A DNA stretch of 64,000 bases, taken from positions 24,805,146-24,869,145 of the forward strand of contig NC_088209.1 of NCBI RefSeq assembly GCF_037126465.1, read 5' to 3'. A model generated the notes under the pieces. It saw only the letters and a list, made by a program, of their open reading frames with translations, was not told the origin of the DNA and made no database searches. The position numbers and the translations under genes are program-made. This document shows positions 33,011 to 45,734 of the stretch, in pieces (the stretch's first letter is position 1; each line of letters begins with the position of its first letter). Source of the stretch: Ornithodoros turicata. Lineage: Eukaryota > Arthropoda > Arachnida > Ixodida > Argasidae.

Positions 33011-34267
33011 GTCGGAGTCTTCCTGGAGTCGAAATGCCGCTGCCTGTAGAGGAAGGCGTCAATGTGTACTACCACATGCGCGCAGGTTTTAAATAGTTCA
33101 CGGCATTAGAGCTCGAGTTCATTACCACCATCGGATGTGCTTTTCTCATAGTATTCAATTACTGGATGATATGTTCGCAAAAAATAGTTAGAACTTTATA
33201 CTTCCTATCCATCTCTTTCTATAACCTACATCTTTTCCTCTTTTTGTAAAGTTTTCAGAATTGGATATAACGTTCCTTAAAATGAAACAACATTTGCTGG
33301 CGTGAGAAGGAATTTAGCGCATGGTGAAAAGTCGGTATAAATTCGCGGTAGTTCGCTAGACAGAAAATTTTGCTACTGCTACCATAAGGTACGAACAGTC
33401 ATATCTCGTACCTTAAAAGTTTAATGGAAGACTCGTCAAGTTGCATGCCTCAACTGCCGGACAAATTGTCCGAATCTTCCCTCAAACCTCGCGGTGTTCG
33501 GCAACATGCTCTCTAACATGTGTGACATTAACAGACCCCTATTGAAGACGTGTGGAAAGATCCCGTAAGAACCCATTGATCGCTGAACACTTTTCTATGC
33601 CTTTGGCCATGCATTGATTGATAGACTGCGGTGTGGAAAGCTCCCGCAATATGAGAGTGAGAGGTTCCACTTTTCTTCGTTACCGCAGTTAATACTCCAT
33701 CATTCAATCTGCAATGTCCAGGTCTTACTAACGATGTTCGAATACCTACCGAAATACCTTCCCAAGACGCGCGCGCTCTCCGCGTAAGAGCATCTGACCT
33801 CGAATCAAAATTCAGGTAGGTAAGTTCGCTGTTATTTGCAACTCACACATCAATAAACTCCTGTCTTTAGATGGACGTGATGCATCGAGCCACAAGGCAT
33901 GTCTGCAATCAATACGTCTGTTTTCCGCATGCCGAGAGATGGCACCGCCAGAGACGACTGCGCGGTACGAAAAAAAAAATGAGAGAATCTCCGACAACCA
34001 CCCACGAGAGCCTAAGCGTGATTAGGGACTTTGCAGACAGTGCAACAGGAGGGGACCCCATGGGGTACCCTGGAGGCACCGCTGCGCGGTCGACGACAGC
34101 ACAGTTTTCGTATCCTTGTCCGTTAGATTTCCACCTTTGCCCTCTCCAACGAAAAAGTGGCGGTCATCGTTGTACGACATCTCTTAAACGTATAATGCGT
34201 TTTTGAGAGAGGATGAAAGCGTCCTCGACTGGCGTTCCAGAAAAATGGCACCAAGGTAGCCTGTTTA
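33011..34267. other. Non-coding stretch
   Basis: No repeat or gene recognised. Frames near 33812-34206 on opposite strands overlap and have no domain. Confidence 0.45.
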
Positions 34268-34951
34268 CAGAGGTGGGGAAATTACTTTTATTTTGTAATG
34301 CATTACCGTTACTCATTACTTTTCACAGAAGTAATGCATTACATTACTAATTACTTTTTGTTGTTTCTGTTTCATCAAGTAATGTCATTTATTGTGCCAT
34401 ACACTCTCCAAGAAGTAGCCCTATCTAATAAAGCCCTGCATTGTATCAGTCACTGGAATATTCCCCAAATCGGTGCAAGTGAATTTGAGCTGATAGGAAT
34501 AACGCATATCTTAGACATATTGCAGCTCAGAAGTAGTTGGTGCTCAGTACAAGACAAAAACAGCGAATCGCTTGTTATAGGTGCATATAGGCTTTTGCCT
34601 TTCGTTAATTCTCCGTTGACTGAAAAACGTTAGAGGAAAGAAGAAGGGTGGTGACACCAAGTGTACACGTGTTGGCCTATACTCGAGAACATTCCATTGA
34701 GTGTTTCCCCTTCTGGTCAACAACAACAATAAATGATCATGATGATAAATGATGTTAAAGACTGGTTGAAAAAAACCAGTCATTTTCCCGATTTTTGGAT
34801 TTTTTGGAACTGTTGGGGCCTTGGATTTTTAACGTTCATTCCAAGTAATGAGTAATGCCATGACGCATTACTCCGTCAAAATGCAATGCGCTGCCATTAC
34901 TCATTACCCAAATGTAACGTATTACCGGTAATGCATTACTGCACACCTCTG
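34268..34951. mobile_element. hAT-like element with CAGAGGTG ends and GTAATGCATTAC units
   Basis: The left end CAGAGGTGGGGAAATTACTT and the right end GTAATGCATTACTGCACACC TCTG are inverted. Both subterminal regions are packed with GTAATG/CATTAC units, some palindromic (GTAATGCATTAC). The possible flanks CCTGTTTA and TACTGTTA do not make a clean 8-bp duplication. The interior 34380-34840 has no transposase. Confidence 0.65.
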
Positions 34952-35824
34952 TACTGTTATGATGGAAAGTAATTGTTCTGAGGCTAGAACAGGCGAACAG
35001 ACAATCACAACACGAGCCTCAAATTGCCTGGGAACATGAACAATTGACTGCTTTATTTGGTCTCCTCCCTCATGCAGCCTCTGAAGCATGTATAGTAAAG
35101 AACCCTCCTTCCCCTCTCCATTGATATAATTCGGTTCTCATGAACGTGCACCATGGAACCAGTGTCCGGCTGTGCCCTGTCCTAAATGTGTGTTAGCAGT
35201 ACTGCACTCAATTGTCAGTATCACAGACACCGTACCAGTACGTTGTCCTCTTATAAACGCCATGTCAGTTTATGTAACACCTTCATAATCATAGGGGAGC
35301 GTTGCAGTCAGTCTCCAAAGATAAATAATTTATTCATGAAATTATGAATGTTTTATCCTTCTAGCTGCCTACGGATGTTACAAGAAAAATACTGCGCATG
35401 CGGCGTTGCTGCGCCGATAAAGTTCAACATGGCGTTCACTCCTTTATTTAGGCTGAGAAAGTGTTATGCATTGATTGATTGATAATGAATCCACATTGAT
35501 TCAAATGAGCGACCGTGGTTGTACGCACAGTAAGAACCTGTCATAATGTCCGGACACCATATCTCGAAGAGCGCGTATGTAAGAAGTCATCAAGAAGCTG
35601 CTAATACCACATCGAACCTATCAACCTATCATTTAGTATCGTCGGCTTAGCGACTCAAAAGAGTATTCTACGTATATTGTACGCATGGCTAGTGTTATAT
35701 ATGTCTTGTCAGCGTCTCACGACTATAACTTGTTAGTGTGACCAATGTGCTGACCGTGTGCGTCTACATATCACTTTTTGTGTACCTTTCTTCGTTCTAG
35801 GAGGCTGAGGTGGTAAGAACGCGC
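34952..35824. other. Non-coding stretch
   Basis: Contains a TTGATTGATTGATAATG motif (35462-35490) that may be a retroelement tail. Nothing else recognised. Confidence 0.45.
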
Positions 35825-36290
35825 CTCGTGTTACAAGTATCGTGGATATTTCGGCCCGACTCGGTTGAAACCTTCACTTCGGCCAAAAGTATGGTTCGTA
35901 CCGGCTTTCAGCCGCAGTAGAGATCCTACACTCTAAAAACAGAGCTTCACCGCATACCACGCTCCTAGCCAACCGTCATCCGTCCCGACTGACAACTTTC
36001 TGTCCTTTGATTTGATGAAAACGAGGGGCATACGCCATTTTTTGTGGCAATTATGAACTACATAATACAACAAAAATGGCGTAAGCCCCCGTTTTCAGCG
36101 AATCAGATGAAAGAACCGGATGTCACTCGGGATGATGGTTGGCTGGAGTGTGCTATGTGGTGAAGCTCTGTTTTTAGAGTGCAGGAACTCTACTGGCGCT
36201 GATAAAGCCGGTACCAACCATCCCGTTGGACGAGGTCAAGGTTTCAACCGAATCGGGCCGAAATATCCACAATACTCACCACGACCTCAT
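35825..36290. mobile_element. Palindrome with ATATTTCGGCCCGA arms, interrupted at its centre by MITE A
   Basis: Left arm: GTGGATATTTCGGCCCGACT, GGTTGAAACC, GTACCGGCTTTCAGC, CAGTAGAG. Right arm: CTCTACTGGCGCTGATAAAG, CCGGTACCAACC, AGGTTTCAACCGAATCGGG, CCGAAATATCCAC. The arms are about 100 bp. The GAAATATC block after a foldable GGTTTCAACC-containing stem resembles the hammerhead-like unit at 48 kb, but only a degraded GGACGA stands for the CTGANGA box. Confidence 0.8.
35929..36181. mobile_element. Foldback MITE, family A copy 2
   Basis: The ends CACTCTAAAAACAGAGCTTC and GAAGCTCTGTTTTTAGAGTG are exact complements. The interior GAAAACGAGGGGCATACGCC pairs with GGCGTAAGCCCCCGTTTTC. This is the cleanest copy of family A (253 bp). 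The flanking dinucleotides are TA and CA. Confidence 0.9.
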
Positions 36291-39174
36291 TTTTAGGAGG
36301 GTATATAGGACTATTCTAACAACTAACTCGAACATGTTCTTCATCGCTTGTTCTGATGTGAAGGAATTTTAAGGAATGGTTGTAAAGGTCCTTTCTAAAG
36401 TCCTTTCTACGATCCCAAAGGTCTTTCCTGCGGTCCTAAAACGAACCTACACGAATGTAAACGAACCTCGATCGTCTGGTGTGCCTATCAGAAACGCAAA
36501 TGTTTACGCGTCGTCTGCGTCGGTCGGCATGAGGTCGCGCACCGCGAATGACGTCCCGTGGACGTCACGCTGACGCAAGGGTCGGAGGCACCCAAGTGCG
36601 AGATCACGTGCATAGCGCCCGGCAGGGTTTGTTACCCGTGGGCGTCAGGTCGGAACCAACCGCGGCCTGGCTCCGCCCAGAGTTAATCGTTGAAATGGAG
36701 CTGAGCAAAAATCGATGCTCGCTCTTTTTCCAGTCAATGCGTTCTGTCATGTGCGATCGACCTTTTGCTTCGCGTTGGCGGACGCCGCAAAAAAACAAAC
36801 AAAAAAACAAGTAACAACGCAACATAGCGTGAAAATCGAGTGGACAAACTGTTTGGCATTGCTAGCGGGAGCTTACATACCTCATTGGTCCTTGTATGTG
36901 GATAACTACGAAGAAGAGCAAAGAAAAAGAAATAAATGAAGCACAGATCCTATACGGCAAATGATAACGACGACGCTGCATCGATAACAAAACACATATA
37001 ACATCTTTGTTAGATGTCTTATTAAGTCAGATATGGAGAGCTATAGTGGCAAATGTGACGTTGACAGTAGATGACAATGCAAAATAGACAACCCAGCAAT
37101 AGACAACCAAGAGCGAGAAAATGAAGTAAAAAATGAGTTACTACTATGCCATTTTAGAATATTGTGCACTTTAGCGGCAGTTCAATTTGAGAATAATAGT
37201 AATTTTAGTTCCACCTTCAACTGCGAGCAAACAGTCCAGTGGCTTGCAACTAGTTAGCTATCTCTCGTTCCGTCTTTTCTGCATGCCACTTTTTAGTGGG
37301 ATGCAGCAAAAAGAAAGACAAAGAAAGGAAAAACACATGAGTGTTACATTATTGTCGAATAATAATTATTTAATGTGCTGCAAAGTACCATTACATTCCA
37401 CTCCAAGTTCGCGTGTTCACGATTCCACCGATGCCAGAGATCCACTGCAGGTGAGCTGGGAAACCGTTAGCTGTCTTGCGGCACCTTTCGCTCGTCGGCT
37501 TTATCCTCTCCGACTGCTCGTGCGCTGCAGGCAGGTGAAATGTGTTGGCAGGAAACGGCGTTCGATGCACCGTCGATAGGCTATAAAGAAAGTCGACGGC
37601 TGACCTTCGATGCCCCGTTAGGGTTCATGGGCCACGCGAGTGGTCCTTCCAACCTAGGGACTTCCGTCTGAGCCTGTCACACTAGGACACCCCAGTAAAA
37701 AAAAATAAAAAAGAGAAAGGCCAAATAAAAATTCAGTCGGTGGTGGAAATATGTTCGTTTGCCGCGGAACAAGCGGCCTTCCGTTCGGTTCGTCACTTCG
37801 TCGCTGATCCGTGGCTAGATGTTAGATGTGCATGTTTCCGGTGAGCAATTGCTTTGTGCCGACTGGCAATCGATTTGTGCTTCAATCACATGCGCCTCCC
37901 CCATCTCACAACTTACAGCGACGAATGTTTTTAAATGAGCATGGAAGGTAGGAAAAATATGTCGGGGAAAAAAAATTAGGATTGCAAGCCCTGGAACACA
38001 CTTTCGGACGATATGTACAAGTGCAGCACCCAATCCTGGTGCGCGAGAGAGATTTCAATGGGTGCGTAAAGATAGGCTCCCACCTTTTGGCGCCCCCAAA
38101 CAGGGCGGCATTGCACTGCTCTCTCAGTGATGCCACTTCCTGCCGTCTGATCACGCAGTGAACGGACTGGGGCGGGGGCACGGTGGCTTTGTTTGGACGA
38201 CAGCGGTTTTGAGGACATTTTCTCGCAATAGCGAACGAGACGTAAACGATTGTAATTTGTGATAGACGCCATGGAAGCAATTTTCAATGAAGGTGATCGC
38301 TTGGCGTAAACATGCCTGCATTAATGCCCTGCATGACCCACGAATGACCGCTGACATCCGTATGGAAGTTGAAAAAAAAAAAATTGTTTCCCGAAAGAGG
38401 AGAATTCGGTAACATAGTACGTCTCTATTTTGCTTCCAAGCGTACCATTCGAACTAAGTAGAAGCATTTTACTGCCAGGCGCGCAAGCCGCTTGCACCCT
38501 GTGGATCGCGCGCTCAACAGGAAATACGTCACGCGAAATGTTTAAAGGCCTTTGCGCTTGTCGTCCGCTTCAGGGCACCCATTTGAGATGGGAGCGCGAG
38601 AAATTCGTTGTTGTCTAACACTCCGGTGTGCGTCGATGGTACACTCCAGAACCTTTCTTCAACCCGGATCTTCAACTTTCACGTACCGAACGTTATCGTT
38701 ATATTTAAAGTTCGCGCGCACCAGAGCCACTTTGATGGGCTAGCGCGAGAGCTCGTGGCGAATCACGGGCCGAAGTGATGTATTTAACGCGCGTTATGGG
38801 ATAACGACAAGTTGAAGATCGTGCCCCCATCTACCAAGCCTGCGACGTGTCACATCATCCGCGCAAGAGTAATGCGCGCACCTTCTTATTTCTTTTTGCG
38901 GTTGTATATGGCACCGCCCGTCACCCGTCTGACGCAGAGCAGTTGACCGGTCGCCTTGTTCCTGCGCCGTAGGAAACGATTCTCGGCAGCCAATAAAAAT
39001 ACCCGGATGATCTGACGTCACCACACGCTAGAAGAAGCAGCACTGCAGCTGACGTAACGTAACGTGCCGTCATGAATCCCACGACGACGACACTTGTCCC
39101 CTGCTGGTTGAGTTTGAATTCGCCCATTGTCACGCAACCCATTCTCTCTGATCAGTCCACTCGCCTTACGTTCA
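36291..39174. other. Long non-coding stretch
   Basis: AAGGTCCTTTCTAAAGTCC-type short repeats at 36383-36440 and A-runs. The frames at 37187-37579 and 37906-38287 show no domain. No repeat copy that recurs in the window. Confidence 0.45.
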
Positions 39175-39182
39175 GGAGCCAC

Positions 39183-39766
39183 AAGGGTTGCGGAATGGGG
39201 TGGCCCATTCCAATTCCATCCCGGGGAATGTAGATTCGTGATAATTCCACTCCTTTCAAGTCCTCGGAATGAAAAGGTATAGTCAATTTCCTTATGATTC
39301 CCTTATGATTTATGATCCCCTTATGATTCCCTTATGATTTATGGTCCCCTTATAATTCCCTTATGATTAGTCAATTCCCTTATGATTTGGCAACCCCTTA
39401 CCATTCCTTTAATTCTATCAATAAAGGAAAAGGGACCGGTAACCGTACTGGGTAGCACAGCAGTGCTGGATGGGATTGACATTACCCAGCACGGAAAAGA
39501 CACAAAGGCAAGGTTATTTCGCTCTTGATCGTGTGCCGGTGCGATGCGTGTGTGCAAAGGGTGTGAGAGCAGAAACCAGAGAGTTGAAACCAAAACTCCA
39601 AGCGGGGCGCCCTGACCATTCCATTCCGTTCCAGTTCCATTCCAGCGAAAACAATGCCTAATTCCATTCCAATTCCGTACCTAGGACACTTCCCATGATT
39701 CCAATTCCATTCCGGGCTCTGATAAATCTGGAATGATTCCGGAATCATTTCTGCTCCGCAGCCCTG
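39183..39766. mobile_element. Non-autonomous hAT-type element, copy 2
   Basis: Collinear with 25915-26399: AGGGTTGCGGAATGG, CCCATTCCAATTCCAT, CAGAAACCAG, AATCTGGAATGATTCCGGAA and the end CTCCGCAGCCCTG. Flanks GGAGCCAC (39175-39182) and GGAGCCAT (39767-39774) give an 8-bp duplication with one mismatch. It is about 100 bp longer than copy 1 because of a tandem array at 39288-39395. The minus-strand frame of 194 codons across it is not a transposase. Confidence 0.9.
39288..39395. repeat. Minisatellite inside the hAT-type element, CCCTTATGATT unit
   Basis: Seven or more copies of (T)CCCTTATGATT with TATG or AGTCAA spacers. The array is absent from the sister copy at 26.0 kb, so it arose after the copies diverged or is lost there. 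Confidence 0.8.
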
Positions 39767-39774
39767 GGAGCCAT

Positions 39775-41404
39775 ATATAGCAAGGTTCGAGACTGCAACA
39801 TGCAACTTTTGTATTCGCAGGCACGTGCAACATGCTTCAACATTGCAACACTGCGAGCGATGATCGTACCTTTTTAACCATGGAAGGAAGAAGAGTGATG
39901 GCACGAAACACGATAACCCTGGGATGGCCTGGCCGATCGCCTCGGCCATTATTTCTTGCTCGTCACGTGACATGCCATTGGGTTGCAGTTTGATCAAGTG
40001 TTTACACGAATCTGGCGTTATTATTATTATTTTTTTTGACCAAGTTACATCTCCATGGAACGACAACGAAACACCTATTCCCCCTTAGGAAGATGAGAGA
40101 CGTTGTATAGAACACACGAAGCAACAGTTTGTGTTTCATGGGGGTCATGCAGCTTGTGCATACACTTACATCAAATGCTACCTTCTCTCTCTCAGGTAGG
40201 TTGAACTATTGCCATTTGTTCCGGGATCGAAACAACGAAACAAAAAATAAATGAAAAGAGCGAGGAAACGAAGAAAAAGAATGAGAAAGAGGAATACGTA
40301 CACCGCATTCCAAAATAGCAGATCAGAGCTCTCGGGTCCATGGGGGAGACACCACCTAAATCGCCGGTGCAATTAAGGCAGCCATTTCCCTTGCACCCAT
40401 CTCGAAAGCACCTCAGGATGAACTTCTGCCATCCGTCATTGCACTCCCCTTTACGTAACCAGCGCCTGACATGGCGCACTGTGCAATAAGACAGACCTAC
40501 GTCCGTTGAAATCACTGGGTCATCATACTGAAATGATCAGCTCTGAAACCGCTAGTTATGTATACTTTGAGCTTCTTCGTTCTCTTCCCTGGTTGTCCTC
40601 GCGTTGTGCATGTTAGCTCTCATGCCGCGCTTCTTCTGTAGCCTCGTGGAACCGCCGGAGGTCGTAATATGTGAGTCCTGGTATATATCGCGTGATCTCT
40701 ACCCTTCATTCTACAAGAGCATTGTACATTCTTTTGCAATAACGCTTTCCAAACGTGAATGACGCACTGGGAAATATTGCGAGGAGGAGTACTTTAGTAT
40801 ACATATACGGTGACTCCGAAGAAGCCCACTTTTACAGGGCCTTTCGTTCCTCCCTTCCAATTGCAGGGGAAGTTTGTTGATGCCCTGCGGCCGAGTAGCT
40901 GTAAGGTTACCATCACCTATACGCATAGAAGGTGAGACTTGCGGTGTATGTCGCCAATGAGTCAGAGGTTAGAAGGTTGTCTTGTGTTGCAAACGTCTTC
41001 AAGCCCTGTTAGCACGTCGCATCTTGCTTTATGGTTTATTTCTTTTTCCAAGCCCGTAACCTTGTAGCACTTCGCGTTGGCAAAACAGGAAGCTTTGATT
41101 TAGTAACAATTTCTGCGTAGCCTTATTGCAACTGTTTTGGGGAAAGTATCGGGGGAATGAGACGGTCCGTCAGAATGAGTGTCCAAGGCGGTGCAATCTT
41201 CGGCTACCTGCCGAACAGGAATTATTTAATGAGTTTTGTTGGAGATGAGTGAGGCAGTTTCATTATTATACTTAGGGAAGCGAAAGCTGTAGAGATTACT
41301 ACTTGGTTAGAGCAAATAGGTTCCCTGAAGTGCAGAACATACGACTGCGTTGCCACACTTGATCTCAACAAAAGATAAATTGATGATGATGAAATGTGTA
41401 TGAT
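39775..41404. other. Non-coding stretch
   Basis: A TTATTATTATT run (40018-40031) and purine runs. No gene or shared repeat supported. Confidence 0.45.
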
Positions 41405-41480
41405 GGAAGAAAAAACATCAACAAACACATGCTGATGATGATGTGGGGTGTTTCATCGCTGGTGAGCAGTACCTCAGGGT
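41405..41480 (-). mobile_element. 3' end of a (GTT)n-tailed retroelement, copy 1
   Basis: The complement reads CTCACCAGCGATGAAACACC CCACATCATCATCAGC then GTGTTTGTTGATG. It aligns with the three other copies (42.6, 51.7 and 59.4 kb). Only the 3' end remains; the family (LINE or SINE) is unknown. Confidence 0.55.
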
Positions 41481-42584
41481 TATGGTCAATAACTCATAAC
41501 GTATTGGACGCTACATGAGTGCCATAGCGATGAAGTAAAATAAGGTAAGTACGAGTCGTTCACATGTCAGTGGAGCTGTCCTCAGGATGGCTGTGGCATG
41601 CAGAATGAAGAGAAGATGAAGTGAGGAAAAACAAAGACACTGGGATCATTCCAAAAAGAGCATAACACTGTGGAGCAAACCGGTGGTGGTCAGGAATTCC
41701 ACGAACATTTGAAGACATTGTTCAACTGGGTTATGACAAGGGCCTATAATTGCGGCCAGGTCGAGTCCTGTCATGGAAGGTGGCTTCCTCTTCAACTGAG
41801 CACGATGTGCCCGCCTCTCTGTTCCGTAGAGCCCACGTTACGTAAGGGCCTGCACAATGTTCGCCTCGACGTCGCAGTCGAAGCGATAAGCTTGTATCAG
41901 AGCGTCATGCCCTGTATTTGAATTGTGAAAGAAAGAGCAGGACCTAGTGAAAGCTGAATGGAAATTTCGGGGGCACATACACCGTGCCACTGAGAACGCA
42001 CACACATCTTTCTTCTAACTGACGATGTTGCAGGACGTGCAGTTGATTGATATCGCATAGAACACAGGGATGCGAGTAGTCCGCCTGTAACATGAAAAAG
42101 AACGTGCTTGCGAAGACCTCAGTCTGGCGCACGGATTATAGTGTACGGAACTGAACAGCTTGTGTGTTCCGCGGTGCCTGGAGCGGGCACTCCAGAAGCC
42201 AGTCATCACCAACAGACCTTGGTTCCTGCAATCACGGGTCACGTAACAAGAAGCAACAGGACAGGTGCGACATTCGTGTTTTTACTCTTAAAATCGGCCC
42301 AATTACCTCCAGATGAATGCGATGGGAAGAACCCGCGGCTGTGTCAGGTGGTCTTCGACCCACAAGATCAGTCTCCTATTGTGAGTGAGGGGTGGCTTAA
42401 ATTAATCGCAGTCGCGTGCGACCCACACGTGCTCTTTTTTTCGTCATGCTGTTATAGACACGGTCATGTGGAAACCATGTATGTGAAACAAACGGCAGAT
42501 GGGAAAATGTCTTGGTCTGATGCGGAGTGCTAGAGAACGTCGCGTTCCATATTTTCACAAAATATAGTCCAAATAGAGTATAAA
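41481..42584. other. Non-coding stretch
   Basis: The frame at 42108-42533 has no domain. Nothing else seen. Confidence 0.45.
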
Positions 42585-42702
42585 TGCGGCTGCAATCCTT
42601 GTTCCCCGCATCAGCACCAGCAATGTGGTAGGGTATCGCTACTAGCGATGAAGCTCCCCTATCATCATCTCACAATAAGGTTGTTGTTGTTGTTTGTTGT
42701 GG
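42585..42702 (+). mobile_element. 3' end of a (GTT)n-tailed retroelement, copy 2
   Basis: CCCCGCATCAGCACCAGCAA, TAGCGATGAAGCTCCCCTAT, CATCATCTCACAA, then a GTTGTTGTTGTT tail. It shares order and motifs with 51.7 kb (minus) and 59.4 kb (plus). Confidence 0.7.
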
Positions 42703-44095
42703 GATTCGCTCTGAGATCGAACTGTGTCGGCGCGCTGCGGAGAAACGATGAACTACCGTAGTGTGGACGCGTCGTCTGCTTTTACACGTTCATTCCGCGT
42801 TTAGTGCAGGAGGTGGTGCATTGAGAAACCTTACACTATCGTACAATCGCGGCACAAGTGATATTCCGGTGAATATACACAAGAATTGCGATAAAGAACC
42901 GTCAGCTTCGAACATCGGCCCGCGTGTCATCCACACTAGAAAGGTGACAGTGTCGCCCCCTATAGGTCGATCTCGCAGCGAATACCATTGGCTAAATTTG
43001 GAGCAGATACGTGACGTTCCGTGATATTGCCGTGCTGCGTGCGCAGCGTGAGATATTAAAATTAATCTCTTTGATTATAGACATGAATACTCAAAGTATA
43101 CGGTGCATACTATATAGTTGTCAGTCGTTCATTGAGAGGAGTCGAAGGGATTGTTGTATTTCCTCAAAGAAAGGTAACCTAGTTTTCCGAGGACACCGCG
43201 GAGCACATCAGGGCGTGCCGCGCGAACAATCTGAGTGTCCCCCCTCTGCACGATCTTTCAGTCGCAATTACTGGTAAGACACTTGTAAGACACTCTGGTA
43301 AGAGACTTTGACATCAAACGTATAGATTAAAATCGAAAAAAAAAAAAAAAACGTCTTACCCGTCACTATATAAGGGTAGTGTTCAACATAGTATAATTCT
43401 CGGCTTTTAAGTTTTCTTTGTTCTCTTCCATATAACTTTCGCGCAGAACAATTAAATGGTCAATCTAAGAGCTCCTAGGGGGTGGTTATTTCGGAGTGAA
43501 TAGGCTTCAAAGGTTTAGAGCGCATAGGCTCGAAGTTTCGTACGACATATTTTGTTTCCGCGATGTTATTTTTGCGACCGTTTATTTTTATTTTTCGCCC
43601 AAAGATAGCGCCGAAGAAACGCCTCGCGAACGTCGAATATACAGAGAGTCCACCTGCTTGGCGCGAAGTATAGAACCGTCTGCCGCAAGCAACGATGTTC
43701 ACAGGGCAGATGGCTCACTCCCAACGGTCGCCCCTCCAACTATACTGTAAGAATCTCGTGACTTTAGCATTGCATGTCTTGATATTGAGAGAGAGAGAGA
43801 GAGAGAGAGAGAATAAGCCGACGCTTTATGTAGGTGAGCTTTCCAGCAACTTCTACAACAACTGCGTTATTGCCGTTCGCACTGCTTCGAAAACCGTTTT
43901 ATCCTGTTGCCGGCTCAGTGGGACCCCATACAGCTTACTTTTATCACTTTACTACGTCGGTCACGGCATCACGAATCTGCGAATAGTAACGATGACACGC
44001 GTTGCTGAAAATTACGGGACAGTAGCGCAATATCTGGGCGTTATTTTCGTTTCAACTGGATGTATCGTCGCCACGAGTCAGTTGGTAGGCGCGAA
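42703..44095. other. Non-coding stretch with GA microsatellite
   Basis: An A-run at 43336-43351 and a (GA)n run at about 43784-43812. No gene supported. Confidence 0.45.
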
Positions 44096-44262
44096 AGCGG
44101 GGAATTTACTTTGAACTGATGGTGTCTTCAACTGGCTGCTTCCGATCGCTCTGGAGCGATGTTTCATCTTCGACTGGTCAAAACAGAGCACTCTCACTGC
44201 ATTCGACTGGTTCATTTGGAGCTCTTTCCTCCAACTCGGAGCGCTCTAGAGTGCTCTCACCA
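44096..44262. repeat. Degenerate CGACTGG/CAACTGG repeat region
   Basis: TCTTCAACTGG, TCTTCGACTGG, CATTCGACTGG and CTCCAACTCGG recur with GAGCNCTCT motifs at irregular 35-50 bp spacing. It looks like a decayed minisatellite. The frame through it gives repeated SSTG, which is a by-product. Confidence 0.5.
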
Positions 44263-44522
44263 ACGCCGTCGGAACCGTTGCGAAATCTGGTTGGGTTCCG
44301 GTCACGTGACTGTGCCAGTTTCCGCTGAGTAGTGTTTCTGTTGCGCTACGCCTGCCATGTTCTGTATTTTGAGTCGTCGTCGTTTTGGCTATCAGGGAAA
44401 CACCGGAAGTCACGTGAGTTAACGTTCAATCTCCGCTCCTCTGTTCGAACACGCCGCGTTCGGCTTCTGCACGATTCGTCCGGCTCGGAGACGGAGTGAG
44501 ATGCGGTCTGACCCGCCCTATC

Positions 44523-44552
44523 GCCACCACCACCACCACCACCACCACCACC
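44523..44552. repeat. CAC trinucleotide repeat
   Basis: About ten uninterrupted CAC units. Confidence 0.9.
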
Positions 44553-45312
44553 TGACCCGCTCCAGCTAAGAGTATCGGGACGTCCAGTCGAATACACCGT
44601 GAGAATGAATGTGTGTAACACCCAAAGGATGACCGAAACAAATGAACAAAAGAGAAAAGGAGAAGGAAAAGGGGTATAGGAATGACGTTCCAGGAACTGG
44701 GTATCTTAAGACTTGATGAGTAAGGACAAGTGCGTTGGTTATTCGTGGCCATTCATTGGTTGTCAATTTCACGCTTAGCAGAAGCGTGACCCTATGATAA
44801 AAATCGCAATATATATAAAACAAGGCGATGATATAACATCGCTTGTAAAGTGCCACACATCTTAGACTGTGAGCTATGTAATTTGCATTATGTGAGGTCC
44901 GTTCCAACCTATGCCCATGCTACGCGCATACGAACTTTGAACAGTGGTTTTAAAATCAGTGACTGCAAATTAGCCTCTGAATATGAGTGTGAATGCCTTA
45001 TGCCCCGAACTTATAGTACTTATACATTCGTTTCCGAAATTATCTGCAGTACGCAACGTGCCTCCAGGTACGGAGCTTCATTTGGGCCTGCCAGTCCCCC
45101 AAAGTACAATCTCCGTGATAAAAAACCCTTGGCCCCATCATCATCGCATCGCACATCCGACTGTAGACCGTATATAGCGGGAGTGAAAATGAAGGTACGC
45201 CAACGGACATCGCCAATTATAAACCCTGCGATGAGATGGCGGCGGGGGAGACTGTTACTCTAACGGTTCCCACGCCAGGAGGGAATGCACCTGGTTTTGC
45301 ATGCCGTCGCTG

Positions 45313-45333
45313 CAGCAGCAGCAGCAGCAGCAG
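45313..45333. repeat. CAG trinucleotide repeat
   Basis: Six to seven CAG units. The plus-strand frame would give polyglutamine, but no splice or domain context supports coding. Confidence 0.85.
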
Positions 45334-45734
45334 AAGAGACACACGCACGTTTCTCCTCTCCCCCTCTGTCTTTTTCGTTTAATGATAGCCCACGCTGCAA
45401 CAGCACGTAGATATGTCACTCACCTTTCACACTGGCTTCGCACTATGTATTTGTGGTCGTATAAAGGAACCATGTGGTGGGAAGAAAAGGGGATCGTATA
45501 TACGATGGTGGTCTCTTAAGCTGTGGTATCTGCCGCAGTGTAATTAAATTCAGTAGATTCAGTGTACGCTGCATACCATAGTCACGATTTATTTGTTGTT
45601 GTTGTTGCGTATCGGGCGCTCGTTATTGTTACGTACGTGCTGTTGTCGAGTGCTATTATACTTTGTAATCTTGTGCAGTCTTCATTTCGCGTCAATGGTC
45701 TGTATCTGTGGACAGTCTGCCTATATTACTGCCT

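Noticed and set aside
39482..40066. 194-codon minus-strand frame, the longest in the window
   Set aside because: Its 5' half is random and its 3' half is the hAT-type repeat (GMELERNG from GGAATGG units); not a transposase.
44119..44328. A Ser-rich repeat protein (SSTG repeats)
   Set aside because: The repeats follow from a degenerate CGACTGG minisatellite, with no start or splice support.
45301..45519. A polyglutamine protein from the CAG run
   Set aside because: The frame is short and has no other support; a plain microsatellite is simpler.
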